Shown piece after piece: positions 44,289-53,782 of a stretch of DNA of 64,000 nucleotides. Both the position numbers and the translations under genes were made by a program. This DNA is from Sulfuritalea sp. Its GTDB lineage: Bacteria > Pseudomonadota > Gammaproteobacteria > Burkholderiales > Rhodocyclaceae. How positions within the stretch are numbered: the first letter of the stretch is position 1; every line of letters begins with the position of its first letter. The notes under the pieces were generated by a model. It saw only the letters and a program-made list of their open reading frames with translations. It was not told the DNA's origin and ran no database searches. Location of the stretch: assembly GCA_023700805.1 (NCBI GenBank), contig JAMPYF010000007.1, forward strand, positions 1 through 64,000. The letters are read 5' to 3'.

Positions 44289-45209
44289 TTAGGGCAGCGG
44301 CACCGCTTCGATGAGAGCGGCGGCAACCGCATGGGAATCGGTGTGGGCGACGTCGTCGGCGGGCCTCAGCCGATGGGAGATGACTCCGGGCAGCACGGCC
44401 TGCACGTCTTCCGGCAGTACATGGTCGCGGCCTTCGAGCAAGGCCCAGGCGCGCGCCACCGCCAGCAGGGCGAGGCAGGCGCGTGGCGACAGGCCTGCCT
44501 GCCAGCGCGGCGTGGTACGGGTATGTGCGGCCAGCGCCTGCACGTAATCGATCAGGGCGGCGGAGGCATGCACCGCACGCGCCTTGTTCTGCAGGTCGAT
44601 CAGTTGTTGCGGGGCTATGCGCGGGTTCAGGTTGGCGACCATTTCATGACGATCGGCACCGGCCAGCAACTCGCGTTCCGCGGCGGCATCGGGATAGCCG
44701 AGCTCGATCTTGAGCAGGAAGCGGTCGAGCTGGGATTCGGGCAGCGGGAAGGTGCCGATCTGGTGTGTCGGGTTCTGCGTGGCGATGACGAAGAACGGCT
44801 GGGGCAGGGCGCGGGTTTCTCCCTCCGCCGTCACCTGCCGCTCTTCCATGGCCTCCAGCAAGGCGCTCTGCGCCTTGGGTGTGGCGCGGTTGATCTCGTC
44901 GGCCAGCACGACCTGGGTGAAGATCGGTCCCGGATGAAAATGAAATGCGCCGCTGCCGCGGTCGAAGATCGAAACGCCGAGAATGTCCGCCGGCAGCATG
45001 TCGCTGGTGAACTGGATGCGCTGAAAGTCCAGGCCCAGCACGCGTGCCAGCACATGGGCCAGGGTGGTCTTGCCGACCCCCGGCAAATCCTCGATCAACA
45101 GGTGGCCGCGTGCCAGCAAGCAGGCGACGGAGAGTCGGATCGGCCGTTCCTTGCCGAGGATGATGCGGTTGACATCGGCCAGGACGGCCTCGAGTTCGGG
45201 GAGTCGCAT
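44289..45209 (-). CDS. MoxR-family AAA+ ATPase
   Basis: The protein has 306 residues: Walker A in EDLPGVGKTTLAHVLAR, Walker B/sensor in QVVLADEINRATPKAQSALLEAMEER, sensor 1 FFVIATQNPTHQIGTFPLPESQLDRF, and the AAA lid domain. MoxR ATPases act as chaperones for cofactor insertion or assembly, with DUF58/VWA proteins. The ATG at 45207-45209 lacks a strong ribosome site; an upstream start is possible but the upstream residues do not resemble the family. Confidence 0.92.
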   Translation of the reverse strand: MRLPELEAVLADVNRIILGKERPIRLSVACLLARGHLLIEDLPGVGKTTLAHVLARVLGLDFQRIQFTSDMLPADILGVSIFDRGSGAFHFHPGPIFTQVVLADEINRATPKAQSALLEAMEERQVTAEGETRALPQPFFVIATQNPTHQIGTFPLPESQLDRFLLKIELGYPDAAAERELLAGADRHEMVANLNPRIAPQQLIDLQNKARAVHASAALIDYVQALAAHTRTTPRWQAGLSPRACLALLAVARAWALLEGRDHVLPEDVQAVLPGVISHRLRPADDVAHTDSHAVAAALIEAVPLP

Positions 45210-45288
45210 GGGGTCGGGGTTTTGCGCAGACTTTGATGGATAATATGTTTTTGCATCACATTGTAAGTCATCAGCCAAGACGCCCGTC

Positions 45289-46215
45289 ATGACAATTACC
45301 GCCTTTATTTCCCATCGCGACTGCTGGCAGCACGACATGGGCGCCCATCATCCGGAATGCCCGGATCGCCTTGGCGCCATCAGCGATCGCCTGATCGCGT
45401 CCGGGCTCGATGTCTACCTGCAGTTTCACGACGCGCCGCTGGCGGAGATGGATCAGTTGCTGCGCGTGCATCGGCGCTCCTACATAGACCATGTGCATGA
45501 AAGCAGTCCGGCGCACGGCATCGTGCATCTGGACCCCGATACCGCGATGTCGCCGGGCACCCTGAAGGCGGCCCTGCGCTCCGCCGGGGCCGGCTGCTAC
45601 GCCACCGATCTGGTGATGCGCGGACAAGTGCAGAACGCGTTCTGTGCCGTGCGTCCGCCCGGCCACCACGCCGAGCGCGCGAAGGCGATGGGTTTCTGTT
45701 TCTTCAACAACGTCGCCGTCGCCGCGCGCCACGCGATCGAGGCGTGGGGGCTTGCGCGCGTGGCAATCGTCGATTTCGACGTACATCACGGCAACGGTAC
45801 CGAGGAGATCTTTGCCGGCGACCCGCGGGTGCTGATGACGGGAATTTTTCAGCACCCGTTCTACCCCTATTGCGGCACCGAGAACCCGGCAGCCAATATG
45901 TGCAACGTTCCGCTGCCGGCGGGAACCCGCGGTGAAGAATTCCGCCAGGTGGTCTACGACATATGGCTGCCTCGGCTGCGGGAATTCCGGCCGGAAATGA
46001 TCTTCGTCTCGGCGGGCTTCGATGCCCATTACGAGGATGACATGGCTTCGCTGGGCCTGGTCGAATCCGACTATGCCTGGGTCACCGAACAGATCAAGCA
46101 GGTCGCCGACGAGTTCTCCAAGGGGCGCATCGTGTCCTTGCTGGAGGGCGGCTACGTGCTGTCCGCACTGGCGCGCAGCGTTACCACCCACATCAAGGTG
46201 CTGGCTGATTTGTAA
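45289..46215 (+). CDS. Histone deacetylase-like amidohydrolase
   Basis: The 308-residue zinc hydrolase has HHPECPDR, then RPPGHHAERAKAMGFCFFNN, the metal ligands DFDVHHGNGTEE and AGFDAHYEDD, and the terminal LEGGY. These are the class II HDAC/acetylpolyamine amidohydrolase motifs. It removes acyl groups from lysine or polyamines; the substrate is unknown. It is divergent from the MoxR operon and separated from dapA by about 100 bases. Confidence 0.93.
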   Translation: MTITAFISHRDCWQHDMGAHHPECPDRLGAISDRLIASGLDVYLQFHDAPLAEMDQLLRVHRRSYIDHVHESSPAHGIVHLDPDTAMSPGTLKAALRSAGAGCYATDLVMRGQVQNAFCAVRPPGHHAERAKAMGFCFFNNVAVAARHAIEAWGLARVAIVDFDVHHGNGTEEIFAGDPRVLMTGIFQHPFYPYCGTENPAANMCNVPLPAGTRGEEFRQVVYDIWLPRLREFRPEMIFVSAGFDAHYEDDMASLGLVESDYAWVTEQIKQVADEFSKGRIVSLLEGGYVLSALARSVTTHIKVLADL

Positions 46216-46317
46216 GCTGGTTTTGCAGGGCGCGCCGCAGGATGGCCATCAGTTAGAATTCATTCTTTTTTGCACTTACTTGGCGGCCGCTTGCGGCATG
46301 CAGTTCCGGATACGTTC

Positions 46318-47202
46318 ATGAAGACCATACAGGGTTCCATTCCCGCCATACTCACGCCGATGCAGGACGACGGCTCGCTTGACCTGCCGGGCCTGCAGCG
46401 CCTGCTTGACTGGCATATCGGCGAGGGCTCCGACGCCGTCGTCGTCGTCGGCACCACGGGCGAATCGCCGACGGTCAATTACGACGAGCATTGCGCGCTG
46501 ATCGAAACAACCGTGCGGCACGTCGCCGGGCGCATCCCGGTGATCGCCGGCACCGGCGCCAACTCCACCGCGGAGGCGATCGAACTGGCACATTTCGCCA
46601 AGTCGGCCGGCGCCGACGCGCATCTTTCGGTCGTGCCTTACTACAACAAGCCGACGCAGGAGGGGCTTTTCCGGCACTTCAAGGCGATTGCCGAGGCGGT
46701 CGATCTGCCCATGATTCTCTACAACGTGCCGGGGCGTACGGTGGCGGATCTGGCGAACGACACGACCCTGCGCCTGGCGCAGGTGCCCGGAATCGTCGGC
46801 ATCAAGGACGCCACCGCCAATATCGAACGCGGCAGCGATTTGTTGAAGCGTGCGCCGGCCGGATTCAGCGTGTATAGCGGCGACGACGCCACGGCCATTG
46901 CCCTGATGTTGCTGGGTGGCAAGGGCTCCATCTCGGTCACGGCGAATGTCGCGCCGCGCCTGATGCATCAGATGTGCGCGGCGGCAATCGCGGGCGATCT
47001 GGCGGCGGCGCGCGAGGCGAATTTCCGCCTGCTGGGCCTGCATCGCAACTTGTTTCATGAAGCCAACCCGATTCCGGTGAAGTGGGCGGTGCAGCAGTTG
47101 GGACTGATCGGCGGCGGCATTCGTTTGCCGATGACGCCTTTATCACCGGACTTCCATGAACGCCTGCGCGCAGCCATGCGCGAAGCCGGAATCGTGCTCT
47201 GA
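46318..47202 (+). CDS. dapA: 4-Hydroxy-tetrahydrodipicolinate synthase
   Basis: A 294-residue class I aldolase with [11 protein letters not shown], the catalytic Tyr in [13 protein letters not shown] and the Schiff-base Lys in [13 protein letters not shown]. It condenses pyruvate with aspartate semialdehyde in the lysine/diaminopimelate pathway. lysC, the first enzyme of that pathway, is 12 kb away. The dapA-bamC order is conserved in proteobacteria. Confidence 0.96.
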   Translation: MKTIQGSIPAILTPMQDDGSLDLPGLQRLLDWHIGEGSDAVVVVGTTGESPTVNYDEHCALIETTVRHVAGRIPVIAGTGANSTAEAIELAHFAKSAGADAHLSVVPYYNKPTQEGLFRHFKAIAEAVDLPMILYNVPGRTVADLANDTTLRLAQVPGIVGIKDATANIERGSDLLKRAPAGFSVYSGDDATAIALMLLGGKGSISVTANVAPRLMHQMCAAAIAGDLAAAREANFRLLGLHRNLFHEANPIPVKWAVQQLGLIGGGIRLPMTPLSPDFHERLRAAMREAGIVL

Positions 47203-47220
47203 CCAGGAAACTGATATTCA

Positions 47221-48369
47221 ATGAACCGTCCATTCTCGCTGCTGTCCGTGTCGCTGTTGCTGATCGGCTTGCTTGCCGGCTGCAGCGGCAACATCCTTCC
47301 GGAATCGAAGAAGATCGAGTACAAATCCGCCGGCAAGCTGCCGCCGCTCGAAATTCCACCGGACCTGACGCAGCAGAGCCGCGATGAGCGCTACGCGGTG
47401 CCGGACGTTTCCGCCAGCAAGGGTTCCGCCACTTACTCGGCGTATTCGAGCGAACGCGCCGGGCAGGCGCGCACCACGACGGCCCAGGACCTGCTGCCGC
47501 AGGTGGACAAGATGCGCATCGAGCGCGCGGGTACCCAGCGCTGGCTGGTGGTCGGCGGCTCGCCGGAGAAGCTCTGGCCCGGCGTCAAGGAATTCTGGCA
47601 GGAGCTGGGTTTCCTGGTGAATGTGGAATTGCCCGAAGCCGGGATCATCGAAACCGACTGGGCCGAGAACCGTGCCAAGATTCCGCAGGACATTATTCGG
47701 GGCACTATCGGAAAGGTCTTCGACAGCCTCTATTCGACGGCGGAACGCGATAAGTTCCGTACCCGTCTGGAAAAGGGCGCGGAACCCGGAACGGTCGAGA
47801 TCTACATCAGCCATCGCGGCATGTATGAGATCTATACCAACGAGGGCAAGAGCGAGACGCGTTGGCAGCCGCGCCCGGCGGATCCGGAACTGGAGGCCGA
47901 GATGCTGCGGCGCCTGATGGTCCGCCTCGGTGTTGACGAAACCCGTGCCAAGACGATGGTGTCTGCAGAACAGCGACAGGATCGCGCCAAGCTTTCGCGC
48001 GCGACCGATGGGGCAGGCGCATTGCTGCTGGAAGAGGCCTTCGACAGGGCGTGGCGGCGTGTCGGCCTCGCCCTGGATCGCGTCGGATTCACGGTCGAGG
48101 ATCGCGACCGCTCGCAGGGCCTGTACTTCGTGCGCTATGTGGACCCCGACGCGGACAGCAAGAAAAAGGATGACGACAAGGGTTTCCTGTCCAAGCTGAT
48201 GTTCTGGAAGGGCGGTGCCGGTGACAAGCCGAACCAGGCCCAATATCGCATTCACCTCAAGACCGCCGGCGAATCGACCAGCGTGCAAGTGCTGACCCGT
48301 GAAGGGGGTGTTGATCGGTCGGATACTTCCCGACGCATCCTGGGCCTGCTGCACGAACAGTTGAAGTAG
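47221..48369 (+). CDS. bamC: Outer-membrane assembly lipoprotein BamC
   Basis: The 382-residue lipoprotein (lipobox LLAGC, Cys20) has the flexible N-terminus that binds BamD (LPPLEIPPDLTQ, DERYAVPD) and two helix-grip domains (about 100-220 and 260-380). It belongs to the BAM complex that inserts beta-barrel proteins. It follows dapA by 18 bases and is probably co-transcribed with the downstream metallohydrolase. Confidence 0.94.
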   Translation: MNRPFSLLSVSLLLIGLLAGCSGNILPESKKIEYKSAGKLPPLEIPPDLTQQSRDERYAVPDVSASKGSATYSAYSSERAGQARTTTAQDLLPQVDKMRIERAGTQRWLVVGGSPEKLWPGVKEFWQELGFLVNVELPEAGIIETDWAENRAKIPQDIIRGTIGKVFDSLYSTAERDKFRTRLEKGAEPGTVEIYISHRGMYEIYTNEGKSETRWQPRPADPELEAEMLRRLMVRLGVDETRAKTMVSAEQRQDRAKLSRATDGAGALLLEEAFDRAWRRVGLALDRVGFTVEDRDRSQGLYFVRYVDPDADSKKKDDDKGFLSKLMFWKGGAGDKPNQAQYRIHLKTAGESTSVQVLTREGGVDRSDTSRRILGLLHEQLK

Positions 48370-48374
48370 GCGCG

Positions 48375-49136
48375 GTGCGCTTTGCGTCGCTCGGCAGCGG
48401 CAGCCGGGGCAACGCCCTGCTGGTCGAGGCCGGCAACACCTGTTTGCTGGTCGACGCCGGATTCGGTCCGCGCGAAATCTCGCGGCGGCTGGAACGCCTG
48501 GGCCTCGCGGCCGACGCCGTCGATGCCGTGCTGGTCACCCATGAGCATTCCGATCACATCGGCGGGGTTTTCGCCTGTGCCCGGCGTTTTGATTGGGCCG
48601 TGCTGCTGACGCATGGCACGCTGGCGGCGTCTGCCGATGCCGGCGCCGACACGCGTATCACGATCATCGACAGCCACGAGTCGCTGTCCGTCGGCGATAT
48701 TTGCGTGCAGCCATTTCCCGTTCCGCACGATGCCCGCGAGCCGGTGCAATTCACCCTTGCCGACGGCGCACGGCGCCTGGGCGTGTTAACCGATGCGGGC
48801 CATGTGACGCCGCACATGATCGCCATGCTGGAGGCCTGCGACGCTCTGGTGCTGGAATGCAATCACGATACGGCAATGCTGGAGCAGGGACGTTATCCGC
48901 AGGCATTGAAGCGGCGGATCGGCGGTCCCTGGGGGCATCTCGACAATACCGCAGCCGCCTCGCTGTTGTCGCAGATAGGGGCAGCAAAACTGCAGCACGT
49001 GGTCGCCGCCCATCTTTCGGAAGAGAACAATTCGCCGGCACTTGCCCGGGCGGCGTTGTCGGCAGTACTGGGATGCACGCAGGACTGGATCGGGATTGCG
49101 ACCCAGGACCAAGGTTTCGCCTGGCGCGATTTGTGA
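48375..49136 (+). CDS. MBL-fold metallohydrolase (YycJ-like)
   Basis: The 253-residue metallo-beta-lactamase-fold protein has the HxHxDH motif in VTHEHSDHIGG, GVLTDAGHVT and LECNHD as further ligands. The N-terminal SLGSGSRGNALLVEAG is typical of the YycJ/WalJ group, thought to be DNA exonucleases or hydrolases. The start is GTG, five bases after bamC. The role in this organism is not defined. Confidence 0.88.
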   Translation: MRFASLGSGSRGNALLVEAGNTCLLVDAGFGPREISRRLERLGLAADAVDAVLVTHEHSDHIGGVFACARRFDWAVLLTHGTLAASADAGADTRITIIDSHESLSVGDICVQPFPVPHDAREPVQFTLADGARRLGVLTDAGHVTPHMIAMLEACDALVLECNHDTAMLEQGRYPQALKRRIGGPWGHLDNTAAASLLSQIGAAKLQHVVAAHLSEENNSPALARAALSAVLGCTQDWIGIATQDQGFAWRDL

Positions 49137-49161
49137 ACTGGACCCGCGGCGATTCTGGTCG

Positions 49162-49191
49162 AAAAAAAGCCAGCCCGCAGGCTGGCTTTTT
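49162..49191. terminator. Bidirectional terminator
   Basis: GCCAGCC (49169-49175) pairs with GGCTGGC (49180-49186) over CGCA, flanked by seven A on the left and five T on the right. It serves both the MBL gene and the convergent lipoprotein gene. Confidence 0.9.
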
Positions 49192-49214
49192 CTTGCCCGA
49201 AGGCAGGTGAAGAT

Positions 49215-49460
49215 TTACTTCTTGGCTGCGTCAGCAGCGGCAGCCGGGGCAGCGGCGGCGGCAGCGGCCGGAGCAGCGGCAGCAGCGGCAGCCGGGGCGG
49301 CAGCAGCAGCGGCAGCCGGGGCAGCGGCAGCAGCGGCAGCGGTTTCAGCGGGCTTCGGAGCTTCAACCTTGGGCGCTTCAGCGGGCTTCGGGGCTTCGGT
49401 TTTGCCGCAGGCGGACACGGCCAGGGCGAGGAGGGCAGCGACGAGGAGAGAGTGCTTCAT
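49215..49460 (-). CDS. Alanine-repeat lipoprotein
   Basis: The 81-residue protein has a lipoprotein signal peptide (lipobox AVSAC, Cys18), a Pro/Lys/Glu-rich spacer (EAPKPAEAPKVEAPKPAE), and four perfect AAAAAAAP units at residues 41-72. It may be a membrane-tethered spacer or coat protein; no enzymatic role is expected. The start ATG at 49458-49460 is favoured by the lipoprotein signal; a longer frame exists but adds no recognisable sequence. Confidence 0.8.
   Translation of the reverse strand: MKHSLLVAALLALAVSACGKTEAPKPAEAPKVEAPKPAETAAAAAAAPAAAAAAAPAAAAAAAPAAAAAAAPAAAADAAKK
49245..49340 (-). repeat. 24-bp tandem repeat (four units)
   Basis: Four 24-base units encode AAAAAAAP inside the lipoprotein gene. 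Unit number is a likely source of strain variation by slippage. Confidence 0.85.
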
Positions 49461-49602
49461 ATTAGTGAGATCCTTAACGTTATGGGAATACTTGGCCAAT
49501 TGGTTGACCGCAACGTTGCCGTTTCAGTCAACGGATAATCATATCACATTAACAAACGTTGCATTGTGCGCTGCGGGAGCTGCGGGATAATAATTTGCGC
49601 CC

Positions 49603-50085
49603 TCAAAGGCCGGTCGTATTGACCTGCAGGCAGGGATGGGAGAGTTCCCAGAGTTCCTCGTAGCGTTGCCGCCAGGGATTGATGTAGGCGGGGTCGTCGA
49701 GGATCAGGGCGCTGCGCGGTTGATCGATATGAAACCGGCGGACGCCATGGCTTTCGTCCGCAAGTATGTGGGTGTCGGCCAGGTGGCGCAGGTTGTCCGG
49801 GCTCTGGCGCACCTTGATCACATGCGAAAAACGGAAAATGAGTCGCGTCAGGCGTGGCAAGTCGCGCTCCAGCGGACCCGGATCGTGCAGCACCATGCGT
49901 ATCCCGCGCCTGCCGCCGGCTCGCAGAAAATCCGTCAACGCCGCAAGACGCGCCGCGTCTTCGAACTTCAAAGCGACAAGGTCGCGGTCGAATATCAGGA
50001 TCTCACGTTCCGCCCTGCTCAGAACCGTATCGCAGGCCCGCCGATATTCGGCTTCGCTGGTCAGCAATTGATAGTTGGGATCCAT
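49603..50085 (-). CDS. DUF7931-like protein (PLD-like fold)
   Basis: The 160-residue protein contains REILIFDRDLVALKFED, GIRMVLHDPGPLERDLPRL, and RRFHIDQPRSALILDDPAYINPWRQRYEELWE, which match the pattern I know for DUF7931 proteins, one half of a PLD-like fold with a conserved HxxQPR. Biochemical function is unknown. The ATG at 50083-50085 is chosen on family alignment; a longer frame is open upstream. It is divergent from rlmD. Confidence 0.78.
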   Translation of the reverse strand: MDPNYQLLTSEAEYRRACDTVLSRAEREILIFDRDLVALKFEDAARLAALTDFLRAGGRRGIRMVLHDPGPLERDLPRLTRLIFRFSHVIKVRQSPDNLRHLADTHILADESHGVRRFHIDQPRSALILDDPAYINPWRQRYEELWELSHPCLQVNTTGL

Positions 50086-50208
50086 GACGAAGCCGCTCGA
50101 ACCTCCTGGTCGCCGATTCCGGAACGTCCCGGAATGTCGCGCTTGCGGCAGCAGACACGGGCATCGTTCCGCCGGACAATGCGACAAGACCAGGATTCAG
50201 GCGCCGAT

Positions 50209-50214
50209 TATAAT
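50209..50214 (+). promoter_or_regulatory. -10 element upstream of rlmD
   Basis: TATAAT lies 35 bases before the rlmD ATG; no good -35 is seen. Confidence 0.4.
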
Positions 50215-50248
50215 CGCCCCCTTTTGCTGAACAGGCTCCGACTTCATC

Positions 50249-51547
50249 ATGCCGCTAGCAGCTATCGAATCCCTGGATCACGAAGGACGCGGCGTCGCGC
50301 ACGTGGATGGCAAGGTGGTTTTCATCGAAGGCGCTCTACCCGGCGAAGCGGTCGACTACGCCAGCTACCGGCGCAAACCGAGTTACGAAAAGGCTCATGT
50401 CCTGCGCGTCTTGCACGCATCGAGCCAGCGGGTGGTGCCGCCCTGTCCGCACTTCGGCACCTGCGGCGGCTGCTCGATGCAGCACCTGCACCTGGCCGGC
50501 CAGACCGCCGCCAAGCAGCGCGTGCTGGAAGATGCTCTTTGGCACATCGCCCGCCTCAAGCCCGAGCAACTCTTGCCGCCGATCTCCGGTACCGGCTGGG
50601 GCTACCGGCTGCGCGCCCGTCTCTCGGTGCGCTACGTGGCAAGCAAAGGCGGCGCACTGATCGGTTTTCGCGAAAAGCACAGCAGCTATGTGGCGTTGAT
50701 GGATTCCTGCCGCGTGTTGCCGCCGCATGTATCCGCGTTGATCCCGGCGCTCAAGATCCTGGTCGACGGCATGTCGCAACCGGACCGCATGCCGCAGATC
50801 GAGGTTGCCGTGGGCGGATCGAGCACGGTGCTGTTGTTGCGCCATCTGGAGCCATTGACGGCCGACGATCTGGATCGATTGCGGCAGTTTGCCGACGAGC
50901 ACGGGATCATCTGGTATTTGCAGGCTGGGGGCCCGGATACCGTGGTCCCGTTCCATCCGGCCGATGCGGGCTTGCTGAGCTACGATCTGCCGGACTTCGG
51001 CCTCGAACTGCTGTTCCATCCGACCGAATTCACCCAGGTCAATCTCGGGGTGAACCGCATGCTGGTGCGCCGCGCCATGGCGCTGCTGAAGCCGCAGGCC
51101 GGGGAGAGGATCGCGGATATGTTCTGCGGTCTGGGCAACTTCACGCTGCCTATCGCGCGCATGGGGGCGAATGTGCTCGGTGTCGAGGGCAGCACCGCGC
51201 TGGTCAGCCGGGCCCGGCAGAACGCGACCCACAACGGCCTCGCGTCGCGCTGCGAATTTGCCGTTGCCAACCTGTTTGCGGCGACCGAGGACAGCTTTGC
51301 CGCGCTGGGCAGCTTCGACAAACTGCTGATCGATCCGCCGCGCGAAGGCGCGATCGCGCTGGTCAAGGCGCTGCCCGCAGAAGGTGGTCCGCGCCGCATC
51401 GTTTATGTGTCCTGCAGCCCTGCCACGCTCGCGCGCGACGCGGCGGTGCTGGTGCACGAAAAAGGCTACCGCTTGCAGGCTGCCGGCATTGCCAACATGT
51501 TTCCGCATACATCGCATCTGGAGTCAATCGCTTTGTTCGGGAAATGA
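50249..51547 (+). CDS. rlmD: 23S rRNA (uracil-1939-C5)-methyltransferase RlmD
   Basis: The 432-residue protein has an N-terminal TRAM domain ([20 protein letters not shown]), a 4Fe-4S cluster motif ([15 protein letters not shown], plus a Cys further on), a SAM-binding fold with [15 protein letters not shown] and the catalytic Cys in [12 protein letters not shown]. It methylates U1939 of 23S rRNA. The assignment to RlmD rather than RlmC/TrmA rests on the TRAM domain and the full FeS motif. Confidence 0.93.
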   Translation: MPLAAIESLDHEGRGVAHVDGKVVFIEGALPGEAVDYASYRRKPSYEKAHVLRVLHASSQRVVPPCPHFGTCGGCSMQHLHLAGQTAAKQRVLEDALWHIARLKPEQLLPPISGTGWGYRLRARLSVRYVASKGGALIGFREKHSSYVALMDSCRVLPPHVSALIPALKILVDGMSQPDRMPQIEVAVGGSSTVLLLRHLEPLTADDLDRLRQFADEHGIIWYLQAGGPDTVVPFHPADAGLLSYDLPDFGLELLFHPTEFTQVNLGVNRMLVRRAMALLKPQAGERIADMFCGLGNFTLPIARMGANVLGVEGSTALVSRARQNATHNGLASRCEFAVANLFAATEDSFAALGSFDKLLIDPPREGAIALVKALPAEGGPRRIVYVSCSPATLARDAAVLVHEKGYRLQAAGIANMFPHTSHLESIALFGK

Positions 51548-51561
51548 CCCGTCGTTGAATG

Positions 51562-51589
51562 AAAAACGGCGACCGAAGTCGCCGTCTTT
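51562..51589. terminator. Terminator between rlmD and the Bax-inhibitor-like gene
   Basis: ACGGCGAC (51566-51573) pairs with GTCGCCGT (51578-51585) over CGAA; a run of A precedes it and CTTTC follows. It can work for both convergent genes. Confidence 0.7.
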
Positions 51590-51599
51590 CCATCTGGAT

Positions 51600-51623
51600 C
51601 GCCGTTGCGTCAGCGCCAACTTT
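51600..51623 (+). repeat. Dispersed 24-bp word, copy 8
   Basis: CGCCGT, TG, CG, then TCAGCGCCAACT and TT, followed by CCTCAGTCG. It is intergenic, directly after the rlmD terminator. Confidence 0.75.
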
Positions 51624-51625
51624 CC

Positions 51626-52318
51626 TCAGTCGCGGTCCCCGGTGAACGCCATCAGCAGATTCAGCAGGCTGACGAAGACGTTGTAGATATCCAGATATAC
51701 GGCAAGGGTCGCCGTGATGTAGTTGGTCTCGCCGCCCTGCACGATCCGGTTGATGTCGTAGAGGATGTAGGCGGAGAAGAGGACTACCGCGACCGTGGAA
51801 ATTGCCAGCGCCAGCGCCGGAATCTGGAAGAAGATGTTCGCCACGATGGCGACCAGCAACAGGATCACGCCGGAAAACAGAAACTTGCCGAGATTGGAAA
51901 AATCCCGCTTGGTGGTGGCCGCAACACCGGCCAGCGAAACGAAGATCGCGCCCGTACCGCCTGCCGCCAGGGCGATCAGTGTGCCGCCGTTGGAAAATCC
52001 GAGCGCGACCTGCAGGATGCGTGAAAGCATCAGACCCATGAAGAAGGTGAAACCCAGCAGCAGTGCAACTCCCATGCCGCTATTCTTGGTGCGCTCGATG
52101 CCCCACATGAAGCCGAATGCCACGCCGAGAAACAGCATGAAGGCGATGAACGGGTTGCCGGCCAGGAAGCTGAACTTCAATTGCACGCCGAGCAAGGCTC
52201 CGGCAATCGTCGGCGCCATCGACAGCGCGAGCAAGGCATAAGTATTGCGCAGGACCCGATGCTGTCCTTGCGCGCGGTCCAGCGCAGTGGTTTGCGGATA
52301 GCTGTGGATGTTTTCCAT
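51626..52318 (-). CDS. Bax inhibitor-1/YccA family membrane protein
   Basis: A 230-residue protein with seven hydrophobic segments and the family motifs LRNTYALLALSMAPTI near the start, FVSLAGVAATTKRDFSNLGKFL in the second half and LYDINRIVQGGETNYITATLAVYLD before the last helix. E. coli YccA modulates FtsH proteolysis; other members are Ca2+/H+ leak channels. The 227-base divergent gap upstream contains no other gene I can support. Confidence 0.92.
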   Translation of the reverse strand: MENIHSYPQTTALDRAQGQHRVLRNTYALLALSMAPTIAGALLGVQLKFSFLAGNPFIAFMLFLGVAFGFMWGIERTKNSGMGVALLLGFTFFMGLMLSRILQVALGFSNGGTLIALAAGGTGAIFVSLAGVAATTKRDFSNLGKFLFSGVILLLVAIVANIFFQIPALALAISTVAVVLFSAYILYDINRIVQGGETNYITATLAVYLDIYNVFVSLLNLLMAFTGDRD

Positions 52319-52545
52319 GGTCTTTGAAACCCTCCTTTAAGATGATTCCAACGCATTCGACAGCCAGGGGATGGCCGAGTTCCAGGCGCATCCCCAGTGG
52401 CAATGCGCCGCAAATTATAGCGGTGGATTATTGCGCGCAGATGGGCTGCCTTTGCCCAACACTGCGGCCTCAGCCGTCCGCGGAATTCGGTTGCGCGGCT
52501 GCCGTGGGAAGTCTAAGCTGATCATAACAAGTCAGGGGAGGCGTC

Positions 52546-52971
52546 GTGGCGTCGCTTGATCGCATACGAACAGATGGTTTCCGGCGCTGGTACGAGCGGC
52601 AACTGATCGAGTGCCATGCCTGGCTGGTCAGCTGGTTTCTTGGCGTCATCGTCCTGGTCAGCGGTATGGAACTGCTTGGAGGGCGAGTCGCCTCGCGCGC
52701 GCCGGGGCTGCTTTTGCTGCTGGGCGGGCTGGCGGTCACCCTGTACAGCTGGAAACGTTATCGTTTGATGCTGGAAGTTGCAGAGCGGCTTGGCGGACAG
52801 GCGGCATGCCCGGGCTGCAACGCCTACGCCAAGTTCGCCGTAATGTCTTCGGGGCCGGCACCGCTGCCGGATGGCGGCGATCCGGCATTGGAGAATCACG
52901 GTGGCGGCGTTTGGCTGCGGGCGCAATGCAAGAATTGCGGTCGGGAGTGGATGTTGAACAACAATTTTTGA
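52546..52971 (+). CDS. Membrane protein with C-terminal zinc-ribbon-like cysteines
   Basis: The 141-residue protein starts at GTG after AGGGGAG. Residues about 25-45 and 55-70 form two membrane helices (LVSWFLGVIVLVSGMELL; GLLLLLGGLAVTLYSW), and the soluble tail carries CPGC and CKNC, the two knuckles of a possible zinc ribbon. I do not recognise a family. It is four bases upstream of the next unknown gene. Confidence 0.75.
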   Translation: MASLDRIRTDGFRRWYERQLIECHAWLVSWFLGVIVLVSGMELLGGRVASRAPGLLLLLGGLAVTLYSWKRYRLMLEVAERLGGQAACPGCNAYAKFAVMSSGPAPLPDGGDPALENHGGGVWLRAQCKNCGREWMLNNNF

Positions 52972-52974
52972 GAC

Positions 52975-53535
52975 ATGGCACTGACTGAAGGGCTGGGCTC
53001 ACAAGTCGGCACCGCTTTGCTGCGATCGCTTATGACGCTGGTTGTTGCAGGCCTGTCGTGCGCGGGCTTCAGCAAATTAGCCCAAGCCGGCGATTTGGCC
53101 GCCGCCGCTGTTTCCTCGGCCGCCTCGGCGACGGACGTATTGATCACGCCAGGCGATGGCGGGAAGCGGACGGGACTTCGATCATCGGTGACCCTGGGGG
53201 CGTCGCGGTCTGCTACTGACCCGCGTTTGCCGGGGAGGCCGAGTCCGGACGTGGCCAGCGAGCCTCCACGGTTGCGCCTGCAACGAAGTCTGGCGCCCGA
53301 GGCGACCCCCGCTGGATTGACGATGAAACATGCGCTACCCGGTGGCGAGCTCAACCGCGAAGGCATTGTGCGCGCCAGCCGGATACTGGTGCGCGACGGG
53401 ACTATAGTTCTCGAAAGCGAGAGCAAAAGTTATGGCGAGACGGGGGCGCAAATTGTTCGTTCGCCGGCGCCATCCGTCAAAGACCCGCTGTCTGTCGAAG
53501 CAAGGAATCAACCGGCGCCCAAGCAGGGGGAGTGA
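52975..53535 (+). CDS. Exported hypothetical protein
   Basis: The product has 186 residues with a possible signal peptide (LLRSLMTLVVAGLSCAGFSKLAQAG) and a low-complexity Pro/Arg/Ser-rich body. Its ATG is four bases after the upstream stop. No family is recognised and composition is less regular than its neighbours, so it may be a fast-evolving periplasmic protein or a chance frame. Confidence 0.5.
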   Translation: MALTEGLGSQVGTALLRSLMTLVVAGLSCAGFSKLAQAGDLAAAAVSSAASATDVLITPGDGGKRTGLRSSVTLGASRSATDPRLPGRPSPDVASEPPRLRLQRSLAPEATPAGLTMKHALPGGELNREGIVRASRILVRDGTIVLESESKSYGETGAQIVRSPAPSVKDPLSVEARNQPAPKQGE

Positions 53536-53586
53536 GGCAGCGAGCGCTCCGATGCAGGAACTGCGGACAAGCTGCGACGATGCTCA

Positions 53587-53610
53587 GGAGTTGGCGCTGA
53601 CGGTACGGCG
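53587..53610 (-). repeat. Dispersed 24-bp word, copy 9
   Basis: On the minus strand: CGCCGT, AC, CG, then TCAGCGCCAACT and CC. It is intergenic, downstream of the hypothetical gene and near tRNA-Ser. Confidence 0.75.
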
Positions 53611-53649
53611 ATGCAGAGCGCCCCGAAAGGCGAATTTGCTTGCTGGAGG

Positions 53650-53739
53650 TGGCGGATGGGGTGGGATTCGAACCCACGGAAGGCTTGCACCTTCGCCGGT
53701 TTTCAAGACCGGTGCATTCAACCGCTCTGCCACCCATCC
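53650..53739 (-). tRNA. tRNA-Ser (anticodon TGA)
   Basis: The 90-base class II tRNA has acceptor arm GGATGGG/CCCATCC, discriminator G with encoded CCA, anticodon stem CCGGT/ACCGG with TGA (53703-53705 on the complement), a long variable arm and a T-arm with GGTTCGAATCC. It decodes UCA and, by wobble, other UCN codons. Confidence 0.96.
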
Positions 53740-53782
53740 GTCGGGCCGCGGATTTTAGCACCGCGGCCTTTCGTTCTTTGTC

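Noticed and set aside
46545-46566. Possible eleventh copy of the 24-bp word in dapA
   Set aside because: GCGCCAACTCC is present but the preceding bases and spacing do not match, and the protein sequence (GTGANST) is constrained, so coincidence is likely.
49236-49341. CRISPR-like appearance of short regular repeats
   Set aside because: The units are contiguous, in frame and encode Ala/Pro; there are no spacers or cas genes.
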